This document shows positions 44,341 to 56,084 of a stretch of DNA of 64,000 bases, piece after piece (position 1 is the first letter of the stretch; every line of letters starts with the position of its first letter). Made by a program: the position numbers and the translations under genes. Source of the stretch: Halichondria panicea (taxonomy: Eukaryota > Porifera > Demospongiae > Suberitida > Halichondriidae). Location: contig NC_087380.1 in NCBI RefSeq assembly GCF_963675165.1, forward strand, positions 7,749,906 to 7,813,905. The letters are read 5' to 3'. The notes beneath the pieces were generated by a model that worked only from the letters and a program-made list of their open reading frames with translations, was not told the origin of the DNA and ran no database searches.

Positions 44341-44484
44341 TTCGAAATCACATCTATTCTCAGCCGACTACTGGACAATGCGCTAGACACTGACACCGAG
44401 TCTAATGTCGAAGACCAATGTCGAATGATCCATACCATCCAAAGAGAGTCGATTATCAAGGATATAGAGTCACTTTATCAGGTT
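44341..44484 (+). pseudogene. Possible exon fragment
   Basis: An open stretch encodes ITSILSRLLDNALDTDTESN and MIHTIQRESIIKDIESLYQ and ends at a GTTTGAG donor-like site after CAG. It is acidic and helical in character. It may belong with the HECT-like fragments to its right, but this is a guess. A 15-bp unit (TCAATTTTCGAAATC-like) is duplicated immediately upstream. Confidence 0.2.
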
Positions 44485-45282
44485 TGAGACATGTTCGTCA
44501 TAACACTGTAACGAAACATTGAACATACACATACATTTTTAATATTTACAGTTGGAATGTTAACTTCACTCGGCAACTTCTAAAGTAACATTTTTTGGTT
44601 AAATTGACATTCCGTTTTGAAATATGTTTTGGTATAATTATAGTTATGTCATTTTTACATATCAGTTTTTGCTGTGTATTTTTCCAATGATATAATATAA
44701 TACATGACGTGCTGAATGCTGTCACAGGCTCTGGGAAAACAGACCAATTGGCGCAAGCTGTAATTTTTACCAGCAACCTACGCATCGATATGCTTAGTGT
44801 GGACATAGTGTGGACATATCTCGTTCCATGCCTGAGTTATGCGCTCGAAGTTGTAAAACAGAAGTATTGAGAAACGCCCACTCAAAGATGAGATAATGGT
44901 GGCTGCTTGGACCACGGGCCACGATCGTGGCCCGCAATAATTGACTTTTTTTGCGGATTTCTAATTAGCCATAGAGGAAGATTAGCCATAGAGGAAGAGC
45001 TGTAGAATCACGTGCAATTTAGTCTTAAAATTTCATTAGCATCTTAGCTTATAGAGGTTGTTTACTTGTGCCGATGTGCGATGTGCCTATGAAGGAGAGG
45101 CCAAAGGCTACCAGCTTTATGCCAGACGCTGATGAACTGTCTGGGACTGAGGACATGCATATAATTCGGGTAAAAATTCAGTTTACATTACGGGAATATT
45201 ATCCAATAATTTTGCGCATGCGCAAGCAGTCAGTAGCAGGCCTAATAATTAGGCCTTGTGAAAGAGGCTACCCACATACCAA

Positions 45283-46250
45283 ATTTCAGGCAATTCCAAG
45301 GGCGAACTTTTGCTGAATTGATATGGAATTACCCCTGTACAAGTTACCCCTGTACAAGTCCGTATTCCTATGGCGTATTAAAGAAGAGAGGGCATGCAAG
45401 TGACTATTTAGTACACGTAGCGGCCAAAATTGCCAAAATTGTAAGTGTGGGCAGATGAAGAATTTATTAAAGTGCACATTCAAACGCCCACTCTTTGAAT
45501 TTGGTCTTCCTCGGTAAAACGTGAAATTTTAGAGGTACTTAAACTGTTTGTGGAGTCGCCTCCATCGTTAGAATAAAATAATGCACAATTTTTAGGGTGG
45601 ATTGCTTAAAAACAGAGGAAATTAAGTACTTCGATAATTTTGTGGTAGAGGGTATGGTAACTTTGCGCGAAAATAACAGGTAAATATACAATATACCATA
45701 AACTACAATTCAATATACCTGCTTAATCAGTCTTCTTCTTCGTCTGGTATCACAATTGTAGAGGTACCCATGAACTGAAAGCCGTTACCACCCATGAGCC
45801 GACCAACATTGAATGCTGTTCTTTTAAATTGTAGCATAGTACTTTCCCTGTTTTTTTGTTTTTTTTAGTGAGAAAAAACCATCGTCCCCTGCTGAACTAC
45901 CTACCACTTTCCTTCAAGTACCAATCCGAAGAACACATGTACTGGCAGATGCTTTAAGAGCAGCGAAACGTCCGACATTTTCATGCTCCAACACTCTGAA
46001 GGTATACTGTTCCAAACTGTCATGATGCATATTCAATTGTATGTATTCTTTCAATGTAGATCGATTTTGTGAATGAAGAAGCACAAGATGGAGGTGGTCC
46101 AGCTAGGGAGTTCTGGTGCTTGCTGGGCAAGGGTATCTCTATTTGAAGGGTCTGGGGTATTGAGACATGACTCCTTGGCACTACGGGTTTGTTTGATATA
46201 CCGTTAAAATGTTAATAATTATTCAACATTTAACTTACAGGAGGAGACAA
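45283..46250 (+). pseudogene. HECT-domain-like gene (G2E3-type) fragments
   Basis: A short exon after TTTCAG at about 45282 encodes RQFQGRTFAELIWNYP and matches the fragment at 33.9 kb; a 15-bp tandem duplication (45329-45358) breaks it. Further right, a block from about 45885 encodes PIRRTHVLADALRAAKRPTF and ends before a short intron. The next exon (about 46059-46140) encodes IDFVNEEAQDGGGPAREFWC. The sequence V-x-F-x-x-E-x-A-x-D-x-GG-x-x-REF is the start of a HECT ubiquitin-ligase domain. A further block GVLRHDSLALR is out of frame. The catalytic cysteine region is not seen. It is a dead or fragmented copy. Confidence 0.5.
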
Positions 46251-48040
46251 TAAATTTCACCACAGGTGCATTTTGTATGCTGCGATTGATTGATGCTGCG
46301 ATTGATTGTGTTCCAACATGATACTTTTCCTGTCAACATCCTGTAAGCTTTATAAAAGTTTATTCATAACAGTTAGTAGCAACTGAATTGATAGAAGTTC
46401 ACCTCATTAGTGTCAGAGGTGATAACAATTTTATCCTCGGAGTGCATTTATCCTTGGAGTGCATCATGTACAAAATCCTCATCAGGTGATAGGTTAGCAA
46501 CCAATTATTGTTTAATTAATAAGCCAACCAGAAAATGTTTTACATGTATATCACTGACACTAACCCCAAATGTGAGATCAATTGTGAATAAATGCGAGGT
46601 TGAGATGTCTAAATTCTGGTCGCAGATTCTGTCTTTAAAACCTTGGGAGACTTTTCCCCATGATTGCCAAATCTCTAGAATTAGGTAGGCAACTTTAGCT
46701 TAGGATATGTGTCAAGAACGATCTCTCTGAATTCTTTCATTGTGCAATTGACATTTGGGACAGTTTGTTGGCCAAGCCCAGCAATAATTTTTGTCGAAGG
46801 AACTCACACCTGAGTTGTGTCACTTAGGCAAAACATCTTTACGGTCCAAGGTAGAATGCCTTTACGTTTACCTTTGTCCTTGTCCTTGATTGAATAAGGA
46901 GCAAAGTTTTGTCGTTGTTCTTTTTTGCATCATCGGAGAAGTGACGTCTCACAGCACGGACACATGAATATAGAATTTACCCATAATTATAATAGGATCT
47001 ATAGGGGGGTAACCAACCGTAAGTTCTTTCTCATCCACTCTCCACTCAAATAAATTATTTTTACCTCTATTGCTAGTATTGGCACAAGGTGACTCAGACT
47101 GCTGGGACCTTCCTGCAGCTTTTTTGCTTGGTCTTCTGTGAAGGACATTGTTGTCGTAGGGTAGAACCGAGCAACTGCTACGTGGCCGTGGCTTGTCTTG
47201 CAATAACTTTGTCATGTGACTAGACTAGGAGCACCGATTACCTGAAATCACAGCATCGATTCACTAGGTCTAGATGTTGCAGGCCCCGATTAGTACATCG
47301 ATTTCCTAGCATCACTGATTGCTAGTACCTGGAATCACTGATTGCTGACAGTCTGGTCCTACTCGGCGTTCCATAAAAATCAAGCTCCTATGATAGGCTG
47401 ATCCATAAAAAATGGATTTTATCTCACTGCTGGCCGACTGTCCAAATTAAAATGTCCAAATTAAAATGGGAATTTTGTAGATTCATACACATGGCGTCAT
47501 CGCATTGGAATGTTTATCACGTGCGTGGGTCTGCAATTACTAGTGGGGGTGGAGCTTCGGTCACATGACACTTACTGAAGTTGACCGTAGCTAGTTGATC
47601 GAGTAAAACCCTGAAAACGGATTTGTTGTAGGGTACCTAGACTATTAGATAGTAGAGAACTTGTTTCCTGCTGCGCAAGACAGAGTGCACTTGCGCAGCC
47701 AAACAAGAAAGTTAGGACTTAGCATGTTGCCTATGAATCTGCTTTTGCGCAGCTGGGTAAGGTTGCTGGGTAGGTATCATGTCAAGAGAATCCACGTTTT
47801 CTCAAGCAAATTTTACTGAGTCGCACAACTGGCAACTCCTCACGCAGGCAGCTCCCTATGTGCATCCTCACTCTGTGCATTTTCTGTGAATATCTTCCCA
47901 TCACAAATAATTATATAATTATTATGCGCAGACAACTAGATGTTTACCTACTTTAGACTAAAGGCTGTTCGACCTATTGGCATGTGCATACTGCTGGAAA
48001 ATAGTGAAAGAAGGGATATCGCCGATGCTTTTGAACAGAT
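46251..48040. other. No gene recognised
   Basis: No supported gene. A 16-bp tandem duplication lies at 46277-46308. Open frames at 46410-46688 (plus) and 46949-47215 (minus) have no recognisable motif. The segment 47220-47360 repeats short CTAGTACCTGGAATCACTGATTGC-like phrases. Confidence 0.4.
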
Positions 48041-48048
48041 TCTACTGT

Positions 48049-48212
48049 TTTTACGGTTGCTGTTGCTGATTGCTGTTCGGTTGCTGTTTGATTGTACTGT
48101 TGATTCGATTGCTGTTGCTGTTGGTGTTGCTGTTTGATCGGGTGTTGCTGGTTTGATTTTGCTGTTTGATTCTACTGTTGTTGCTGTGATTCGATTGCTG
48201 ATTGCTGTTTGT
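48049..48212. repeat. TGCTGT-type low-complexity repeat
   Basis: About 160 bp built from TTGCTG, TGCTGTT and GATTGCTGTT units. On the minus strand it gives a Ser/Asn/Thr-rich translation that is a repeat artefact. Confidence 0.85.
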
Positions 48213-48270
48213 GGTGCGGGTGCCCAGGATTGTGACAGATTTCTAAAAAATCGGAGAAGAGCCTCCACCA

Positions 48271-48860
48271 GTGCAGATGTGCACGGTGTCCTTATCACCT
48301 CTCAAAAAAGGTAGAAAATCTGGAGCGAAATACTTCGATGGAAGTGTTAGTGATGGAAAACGGAGTTTGCGTTTTGTTTCCTTTTCCGAAAAACAATTTG
48401 ATTTGATAGAGAAGTTAACTGCGAAAAGAGGAGATGAGCTTGAGATCGTAATGAAAGACTTCGACAAGTGAGACTTCGACAAGTGAACGTGAGTGATGTG
48501 AAAGATACTGTTGATATTGATGTGAAAGTGAGTAGTATCGGTGATGGTGTTGGGGAGACCATGTTGGAACTTTGAACGATTTATGATAAAAGAATTCGAA
48601 GAATTCGAAGTACCTAAGCATGTGCAAGGGTCTATCGCTGGTTCTGGAAAAAGACGGTGAACTGAACGATGCGATAGTGATAGGAGTAGTTGAATTTTCA
48701 AAAGACAAGGTGTGCCAACAATGTAATGGACCTGTTGGTGCTAGTGATTGTGGCCGTTGTTCTAGCTGTAGAATGTTGCAGGCATATACCAGTAGGTGAA
48801 GGAAAGAGGGTGGTGCAAGATTTAGCACAAATGACGGATGATGAATTAACGCTCTACTCT
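48271..48860 (+). pseudogene. Decayed gene: possible OB-fold segment plus Cys-rich zinc-binding segment
   Basis: The first block encodes SLSPLKKGRKSGAKYFDGSV and SDGKRSLRFVSFSEKQFDLI, a pattern I associate with an OB-fold-like domain found in repeated invertebrate genes. It is interrupted by a 15-bp tandem duplication (48457-48486) with frame change and resumes with VNVSDVKDTVDIDVKVSSIG. Further on, after frameshifts, DAIVIGVVEFSKDKVCQQCN and CGRCSSCRMLQAY supply a CxxC ... CxxCxxC-type zinc-binding segment (about 48668-48795). The family is not named with confidence. Confidence 0.4.
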
Positions 48861-49131
48861 ACTCTGCACTGGAGAGAGCATTCAAGAGCGTGTGTAAACT
48901 ATACTCTGATTTGAACTGAACTGATTTGACATTCATTTTGACAATAGATCTAGCTAGATGTATAATTATTTTGGTTGTCTATTTTGTATGACCTTAATGA
49001 TATTATAACGATTCTATGACCTATATGATGTACACGTAGTTTATGCATAGTTTATGCATATCGCATGCTTGTATAGTAATTATGCACGCACCGTGTGCGG
49101 CTACGCCTCGAGGCACAATACTTGTTTATAA

Positions 49132-49735
49132 ATGTCTTGTGGTGGTGACAAACAAAGCCACAAAAATTATAAAGAGGAAGTTACACGTTCGGTACAACTA
49201 AAGAACGGACGATATGAAGTAATGCTCCCATGGAAGGACTCACATCCTAGGTTGCCAGACAACTATTTGTTGAGCAAGAAGCGGTTAGATGGTCTCCTCA
49301 AATCCTCAAACGACTTAGACATGATCCTGAAGTGCTGAAAGAATACGATTCAATCATCCAGAGTCAAAGAAGCAAAGGAGTCGTAGAGGAGGTGAATCTG
49401 CAAGAAGAGACCGGCATTGACCAGGTGCACTACTTGCCCCACCACGCGGTAGTGAGAAGAGACAAATCCACTACCAAAGTACGTGTAGTTGCTTCAGCCC
49501 GATCAACAGGGTGTTCGCTAAATGAATGCTTGAACAAGGGGCCCAAATTTGACCATATCCTCCTCCGATTTCAAACTCACAAGGTTGCCTTGACTGCTGA
49601 CATTGAAAAGGCGTTTTTGATGGTATCTGTCCAAAAGTCAGATCGAGATGTGCAACGGTTCCTGTGGTTCGACGATGTGAGAATTGCAAGATGATTTGTC
49701 TCTCTTGTAGTCAATTCTTGCTAAATGCTACCCTG
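49132..49735 (+). pseudogene. BEL/Pao retrotransposon reverse transcriptase fragment
   Basis: Frames encode VQLKNGRYEVMLPWKDSHPR, then (after a frameshift near 49332) VHYLPHHAVVRRDKSTTKVR, SARSTGCSLNECLNKGPKFD, VALTADIEKAFLMVSVQKSD and RDVQRFLWFDDV; a last scrap, FLLNATLQHHLSK, is near 49705-49745. This is the start of a BEL/Pao polymerase: the YLPHH-x-V phrase, ADIEKAFL with a catalytic aspartate, and FLW. The catalytic DD box, RNase H and integrase are missing. Purely a 3'-truncated remnant. Confidence 0.85.
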
Positions 49736-49749
49736 CAACATCACCTCAG

Positions 49750-50100
49750 CAAAGCAGTGTCAATGTGGTCGTCGGGGGTCGGGGGTTGGAAGGGGGGGGA
49801 CGCTGGGTTGAGTCCAGTCGTCGCTGATTCCGTCTGCGAGAAATGGTGCTTTCCTCCACAAACATTGCACCGCTGTTTGGAACGACAGAGATGTCCCTTC
49901 CTCAGACACAAAAACACCTGCCAGTCTTCATTAGTATTTGCTTACGCTCTTCCATTTTTGCTACTCGACTGCATCTCCCAGGGCCATTGCAGTAGCAACA
50001 GTGTGGCTTATCTCCCAAAAACAGGGTGGTCCATCATACAGAGTGGTCCATCATAAACATCTCGAACCACCCCACACAAGTCTGATCTGTTGAAGCGCTG
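49750..50100 (-). pseudogene. Possible BEL/Pao gag zinc-knuckle fragment
   Basis: On the minus strand near 49930-49840 a frame encodes CLRKGHLCRSKQRCNVCGGK, close to the CxxCLxxGHxxxxC-CxxCxxxHH knuckle of BEL/Pao gag proteins. It lies next to the polymerase fragment but on the other strand, so the two are either separate insertions or the product of an inversion. A G-rich patch (49770-49800) sits at the junction. Confidence 0.35.
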
Positions 50101-51425
50101 CTGCAGAAACTGCCAAGTTTTAGGATCTACAGATGTTAATGTCAGAAGATAACTATACATGACAAGTTCAATTCCTCTTATTAATAAATAGTTCAGCCCT
50201 AAAGTGTAACAGCAACATACCTTCCATTAGACACTTGAGCTGTGCATGTACTGGAATTGAGTCATCAGTGCTGCAATTTCTGACAGTCATCAGTGCTGCA
50301 ATTAGTCTCATCGTCCGACAACAATTGATGACACACAGCACAGTAGTCATGTGGTAAAATTGACAGAAAAAACGTTTTCAAGCAACCCTGAATTGTAGTA
50401 GTTCAGTGAGAGTGTAACTCTCAAACATGACACACTAATTTTGAAGCATCATCATTATTATAGTGGGACAGCATCTGATTGGCGACGTGCATCAACATCG
50501 ACATAGGACAGGTCAGATTCCTCAGATTCCTCAGATTCCTCTATTGATGGAGAGAGAGGGAGAGTATCGAGTATCTGTTAGCACCGGAGAGTCACAAGAA
50601 ATAGCAGATCATCATCGCTACTGGAATAGTCGGTAGAGTCCATCATTATTAAATCGATCAGTAACAGATGCAGATACACGTGGAAGTGCTGAAGAAGCTG
50701 GTTAAGGTTACGTATACGTGTACGGTGCTCGAACAAAGAATAAGCCAATATAAAAATATAAGGATATAATTATAAGGACTAAAGACGTACGTCATGGAAG
50801 GCAAAAGAAAAAGAAAGAAGACGGCTGCAGGTAGACTGAGATTTCTTGTAAGTAACTTGACTAATTAGGCCATGCCAGGCGTCTAGCACAAGTTATTAAA
50901 TTGTTATTATTATCAGCAGTGATATTAGCAGTGAACATGTACTCAGCCATTTTTATTCATGCGATGATTATCTAGCTATGAGAGTCTACCTCATGCGGTT
51001 CAGTGGCAGATGCTGTAGTTTCGAAGACAACAATGATGGCAAGGTCTACAACATCGAGTGGGCTGAGCTACTGTGGTTGGATGAAACACCTATTTGGATG
51101 AAACACCTATCGAAGACTAAAGAGCATCACAACAATAAATAGCTAACACAAAGGAATAGCTAACAAAGGAATCCCAGAATCCCAGAAAGCACATGGAACC
51201 TTTAAAAATGGTGAGGAGAAAATGGTGAGGAGAGAAACCATGCAGTAAGCAAACGAATATTGTGCACACCACTAGCAGTATACTTGAAGCTCAACTATTC
51301 CTACAATAAAGCGTTAGTTATCAAGTATCGTCGAAGAAACTTATAGGCCAAGCTGAGTGACAGACAGATACATGTAGCAGTTTCAACTTTGATTATTAAT
51401 GTTATGAGTAGGTGTTATGAGTAGG
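50101..51425. other. No gene recognised; one possible start exon
   Basis: Mostly AT-rich with no supported gene. ATG at 50793 opens a short basic peptide (MEGKRKRKKTAAGRLRFL) directly followed by a good donor-like GTAAGT, which could be a first exon. Around 51030-51110 a block encodes FEDNNDGKVYNIEWAELLWL. Their relation is unknown. Confidence 0.3.
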
Positions 51426-52620
51426 CTAGATACTAACATTTAGTCCTTTGGGTTGTAGCGACAAAATCCAGAATTTCTCTATTCCTTTTAATTCTTGCAG
51501 TGAGGGCGATATGAGGGCGATAGCTTGTACTGATAGGTTTTTTAGATTGTGATCGGGGTGTATGCTTTTTCTGATGTTTGATAGGTGTCTGTTTATTCTG
51601 CGTGTTGTTTCTTGCATTTTGTGCACGTTATTAGATATTAGATAAATCAAATTTTTTGAGTTGCATGTAAAAGGGGTGTATTGTCGACCTTTTATTGTGC
51701 TCTTAAATGATCGGGTGGTGTTATAGTGTTGGCATGTTGTGCATCGGGGGTGTTTGCAGGTATGGATAGTAGTGGTACTTTGGGTGATACGAGGCATTGT
51801 TCCAGCAGACCTAGAGTAAGCCACAAATTGTTCGTCGGTGGGGTTTAGTTCTTTTCTTTATGAAGCGTGGGTGTAATGTGTATTTTGTTGAGGTGAAGTG
51901 GGTGAAGGCACTTAGAAATTGATCTGCGCGCGAATGGTTTTTCTTGTTATATGTTTAGGTATTTTCATATTTTACCGTGTTAGTTTTTTTGATGAGTTGT
52001 TTCGTTGTAGTAATCATTGTTCGAAAAGTGTGATAGTGGCATAGTAATTGACTGTATGCTTACGTAGCTTCTCCTTGTATTATTCCTTTGTACAGGTGTT
52101 CTGAGTTCTGAGTTATAGTGGAGGTACTGGTTTTTGCTAGTGTCGTTGGTGATGTCAAGAAAGTCAAGAAAGTCGATTTCTGTGCTAGAGTAATTGTGGC
52201 AGTGATGGGTGGAATGTGTTAAGTGCGGTGAGGTTGTCTAAAGGTTCTATGTATCGTTTTAGTAGGAGAGGTTGTGTTCGTAGGAAAAGGTCGAGTGTAA
52301 CTGAGAGAAAAATGTTGGCGATTGTTGGAGAAGGAGAAGGAGGCTGTACCTTTGGTCCGTTGGAGTATCAGTGTGGAGAATTCAAAATAGTGTTGATGTT
52401 TGTGTGAAGAAGTAGTCTTTGTGTTTGTGCATTTCGTATGTTGATGCATTCTGTCTGTGGTATGGAGGCTTTCTACGACTTCAGGTGTGGCCTGGAGGAG
52501 ATTTCTGTGAGCAGTGATTCTGTAGCAGTGATTCCGTATTTTTTGGAGGTAGGCCTTATTTGGTCGCCGATCTTTGTTAATGCACATTTCGTGAGCTTCA
52601 TCGATGGCTACGCTGTGACC
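51426..52620 (-). pseudogene. Penelope-like element, C-terminal reverse transcriptase and GIY-YIG region (fragment)
   Basis: The minus strand between about 52190 and 52090 encodes NYSSTEIDFLDITNDTSKNQ and LHYNSEHLYKGIIQGEA, the stretch after the polymerase active site in Penelope-like elements. Then 51824-51426 encodes HPRCTTCQHYN, FTCNSKNLIYLISN and TRRINRHLSNI, the linker and start of the GIY-YIG endonuclease (N-L-I-Y-L-I-x-C with the Cys altered), ending ILSLQPKGLNVSI. The catalytic DD box is missing and the GIY-YIG core lacks its second half. Degenerate; composition is strongly strand-asymmetric (A/C-rich on the coding strand). Confidence 0.65.
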
Positions 52621-52756
52621 TTTTGAGATCTACAATTAAAAAGATTGTGGTGTAGTTTCAAAGCTGTAACTCGTAAGGTCCAGTTCCCTGAGTAAAAAGC
52701 ATTATGTAGGCAAGGCAAGGCAGTCATGGAAGACTCCCAAAATTTCCATGTGCTGT

Positions 52757-53990
52757 CTAGTTCTGCCTCACAAACTCTCTAAATTTTGAGTAATCCACAT
52801 GTTCTTGTGGAGCATCGATTGTCACTTGATTAAGGTCAGGCATGCTTTTATTTTCATTTAACATAGTACGGTAGATAGCTTGCCAAGCCTGGAGGAGAAA
52901 GTTGTTCGTTCTCTTGAAATTACCGCATTTTTCTAACGCTGTAAGGGCAATCTCCTTAAGTCCAGCATGGTGTGCCAATCTCCTGGAAAAATTAATACCA
53001 GAATCCCCATATAGTCTTTTTACGTTCATTTGCTCAGATGTATTATAACCTCATTGTTTCAGATGAGTCTGGATGTTCATCTACTAGTTCGAAGGGTTTA
53101 TTTCATGTCCGCCACTGTAAATGGTTTAAATTCAGCGAAATTGGTGTCACATGGCATCACTTGCTTAGCAAACATATATGAATAAATCTTATTTTCTAGT
53201 TTTTCTCTCTCCTTGCACTCATCACTACCGTCGTTGACGTAAAATGGGATCTCTCACACTGTCACATAATTGTTGTTGCAAATTTCTTGACGTTTCGGTC
53301 CTACTTTCCCATGTTTGTGAGGATAATTTGCAGGAGAATTAGTCGTTTTTTTGTGGCTACGCTTTGGGACCATGTGGGAGCATCAGTGGATACTGCATGT
53401 GAGTGAAGTCTTTTGTGCATTCTCCAAATGAGCAACTACTTGCTTTTTCAGTGCTCTCAATTTTGTTCTGTGAGCCAGATTGAACCAGTTGAATAGTAGT
53501 AGTGCCATGATAAGATCGACCACAATCTGTAGCATATCAATGTTATCGACACTAGCTACAGTGAATACATCAGGCTCCCACACTGTTCTCTGTCGCTGAG
53601 ACCCAGCTACTCGACTGTCTCTAGAGGTAGCCTAGGCTATTCAGGATTTTCATGAGTACGCATGACCCCCCACACATCTCAACTGTGTCTGATAGTAGCA
53701 TGTGCAATGGTGTAGGCACGTGCAAAACAGTATACCACAAAGTATGTTAAACCGTCTCACATCTTTGGTGTTAGAAAGTGTTTCCACTCTTTCTTTCATT
53801 GTCCTTGTGATAGACTTAATAAATTTCCACAAGCGTTCATCCGAGATTCTCGTTTATATTGAGGTGTTTTATTGTTGAAGCAGCATCGAGCTTACTGTAC
53901 CGGTCACTTTCTGTGTGAACTAAATCGTTCATTATATCCCTGGCTCTAGACAGTGTCTGTTAAAGTTTTTGAAAGACTTGGGTTGAATCC
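52757..53990 (-). pseudogene. Decayed transposon-type gene of unknown family
   Basis: Minus-strand blocks in order: 53832-53650 (LWKFIKSITRTMKERVETLS, RRFNILCGILFCTCLHHC), 53583-53383 (VWEPDVFTVASVDNIDMLQ, then a shifted frame), and 53029-52757 (NVKRLYGDSGINFSRRLAHH, LTALEKCGNFKRTNNFLLQA, ending VRQN and a stop). The phrase with ASVDNID recurs in repeated invertebrate proteins I cannot name. The frame is broken at least twice. It lies directly left (5' on this strand) of the Penelope-like fragment. Confidence 0.4.
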
Positions 53991-54599
53991 CACAGCAAGC
54001 ACAGGTACGTTGTAACTTAAATGCTTTGTACACATGCACAGTAGTAATGGCTCTAACACATTACTGCAAACCTTCGAGCTCACTGACTGTGGGTGACTGT
54101 CGCTGGGACTGTCGCTGGGATGATGTGTATGTATTATGTGTATGTATATATAACATTACTAATTGTCTTCCATTTTGGAATATAATTAGCTGGGTGTTGG
54201 TTCAGGCTCATTCTCACAATTCTTCATTACAAAATCTCTCTCTTTCGGACCCCATGTTTGATAATGAGAGTAGTATTTATTGTTTTTCTTACCACACAGA
54301 ATGCAAGTACACGGCGGTGATACTTCGTTCAATGACATCTATTAGAAGCAACAAAAGTGGTTCCACTATTTTGCAATTATTATGTATTTTTTACAACATT
54401 TTCAACGATATATTTCTCAACACTCAATGAGTCGACACAAAAAATACTATATATACATGTTCATCAATCATATAGGACCTTTGCAACAATTTGTCAGTTG
54501 AGGTTGCTCAAGGCATGTAAATTTACCTAATTTGTTTGTTTGTATAGGACATTCCAAGCAAAGCCACGCGGTGGCTGTATGGCTATATATTTAGCTCTT

Positions 54600-55700
54600 G
54601 CTGGTGCAGGAAGCAAAGGGAAGAGAGTTATAAAAAAAATGCAAAAAATGCTAAAATAAAAGGAGCATGCGCTGGAACCATTGCGGTTCGACTGCGTGTG
54701 TAGTCGATGACTACAGATACCTAGAAACTACGTCGGAGAGTGAAGACGTGAAGACGGCGGTGGAGAAAAGTCACCACCGTAACAATGTCTGTGAGTGTGG
54801 GGTAGACTTAGATTTTGAAGCTGAGTACTTTCATGACTTACCACTGATTATTGTCAAGTCCCACATTGAATTGGTTGAAGGATATTAGGTTGGATTGGCA
54901 GTTATACTGAGCCTGCTAGGTTGAAGAAATCAATTCAAGACCCATAGTAGCAGTATACGAATTTGTGGCGTCCGAACAACAGTATCGACTGAACCGTTAC
55001 CCATCTATTTGCCGGCTTAGTGAAAGGAAAAATATTTTAGTTCTTGCTTACCTTATGGTGTCAGTTCCGCACCAGGCCTTTTCCAACGGGCAATGGAGCA
55101 GATGCTACGAGGCGAAGCGTGTTATACTGATCACTAGCCAAACCGATGTCGAAGAGGTGCTAAGAAGACTTACTGAAGCTGGCCTGCGAGCTAAAAAGAG
55201 CAGCCGCAAGTCGTGGGGTTACCGAGCAAGATGAAAGCTATCCAAGAGGTGACAGAGCAGGTTTGCTTATGCTAGCACCCTTATACCGCGTTCCAAGAGT
55301 GCAAACAGCTGCCCACCTCCTCCAACCTGTTAGTTCCAATTGTGTTGGCATGTGACGCCGCCCATACGATGCCCGATGGTTCAGAACGACCAGTTGGATA
55401 CGACTTTGAATGATGCTGAAAAAGAACTATGCTCAGCTAGGGCTATCTCTCGTCTTTGGAGTCAAGAAATTTGTGCATCCTTTCTCCTTTGTTGGGACTA
55501 CTGAGTGATCAGCCAGAGTAAAATGTCAATGTTCGAGTCTCGGACCAAGCAACATTTCGAACCAGTACTATTGACAACGCATCTTGAAAGCTCTCCGGTG
55601 TCTGCAAAACAAATTGCTGAAGCCACACGGAAGGTGCTCGTTGGCCTGGAGCTATTCAGGCACTCCATTAATTTTATTCATAATCGTCATGAGTCAATGT
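54600..55700 (+). pseudogene. Highly degenerate gypsy retrotransposon fragments
   Basis: Plus-strand pieces in gypsy order, each in a different frame: a protease/linker tail (LPLIIVKSHIELVEGY, about 54838-54885, then IRLDW near 54885), a polymerase part with DVEEVLRRLTEAGLRAKKS (about 55145-55205), and an RNase H start (IVLACDAAHTMPDGSERPVG, about 55335-55405) followed by KNYAQLGLSLVFGVKKF in a shifted frame. Most catalytic motifs are lost. It is more decayed than the 9.4-17.3 kb copy and in the opposite orientation. Confidence 0.55.
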
Positions 55701-55779
55701 GTTTGCCTAGCTAGCTGCTGGAACTTAGTCACTGTCAGGGAGTGAGTTGTGGCCGGGAGAGGCAACTAGGCACTGGCCG

Positions 55780-55975
55780 ACGCTGTCAAAGTTGACCTGG
55801 AAAAGCGCGTCACAGAGGGTGAGAGCCCCGTACGTGGCACCGTCTTTACCGGAGCCAATCTGATTCCAGGGTGCCAGTCCATTAAGAAAAGAGAACTCTT
55901 CCCGGGGCTCCTGCAACAAAAGCGGCTGGCTAAGAAGTATAAGTCAATAGGGAAGTGGTATCTCAAGAATACCTA
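55780..55975 (+). pseudogene. Unknown coding remnant
   Basis: An open plus-strand stretch encodes VDLEKRVTEGESPVRGTVFT and GANLIPGCQSIKKRELFPGL, then LLQQKRLAKKYKSIGKWYLK and a stop. It reads well and lacks repeats, so it probably derives from a protein, perhaps of a mobile element given its neighbours, but no domain is recognised. Confidence 0.25.
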
Positions 55976-56084
55976 GCAATGAGTTTTTTGTGGAATGACG
56001 TCATCAGCGGGCTAATTTAATTAAAAAGAAAACATTGCACTTTATTTCGTGTTGATCTCACATGGAATGACCCAAACTTTTAGC

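Noticed and set aside
48090-48298. Ser/Asn/Thr-rich open frame on the minus strand
   Set aside because: It is the translation of the TGCTGT low-complexity repeat.
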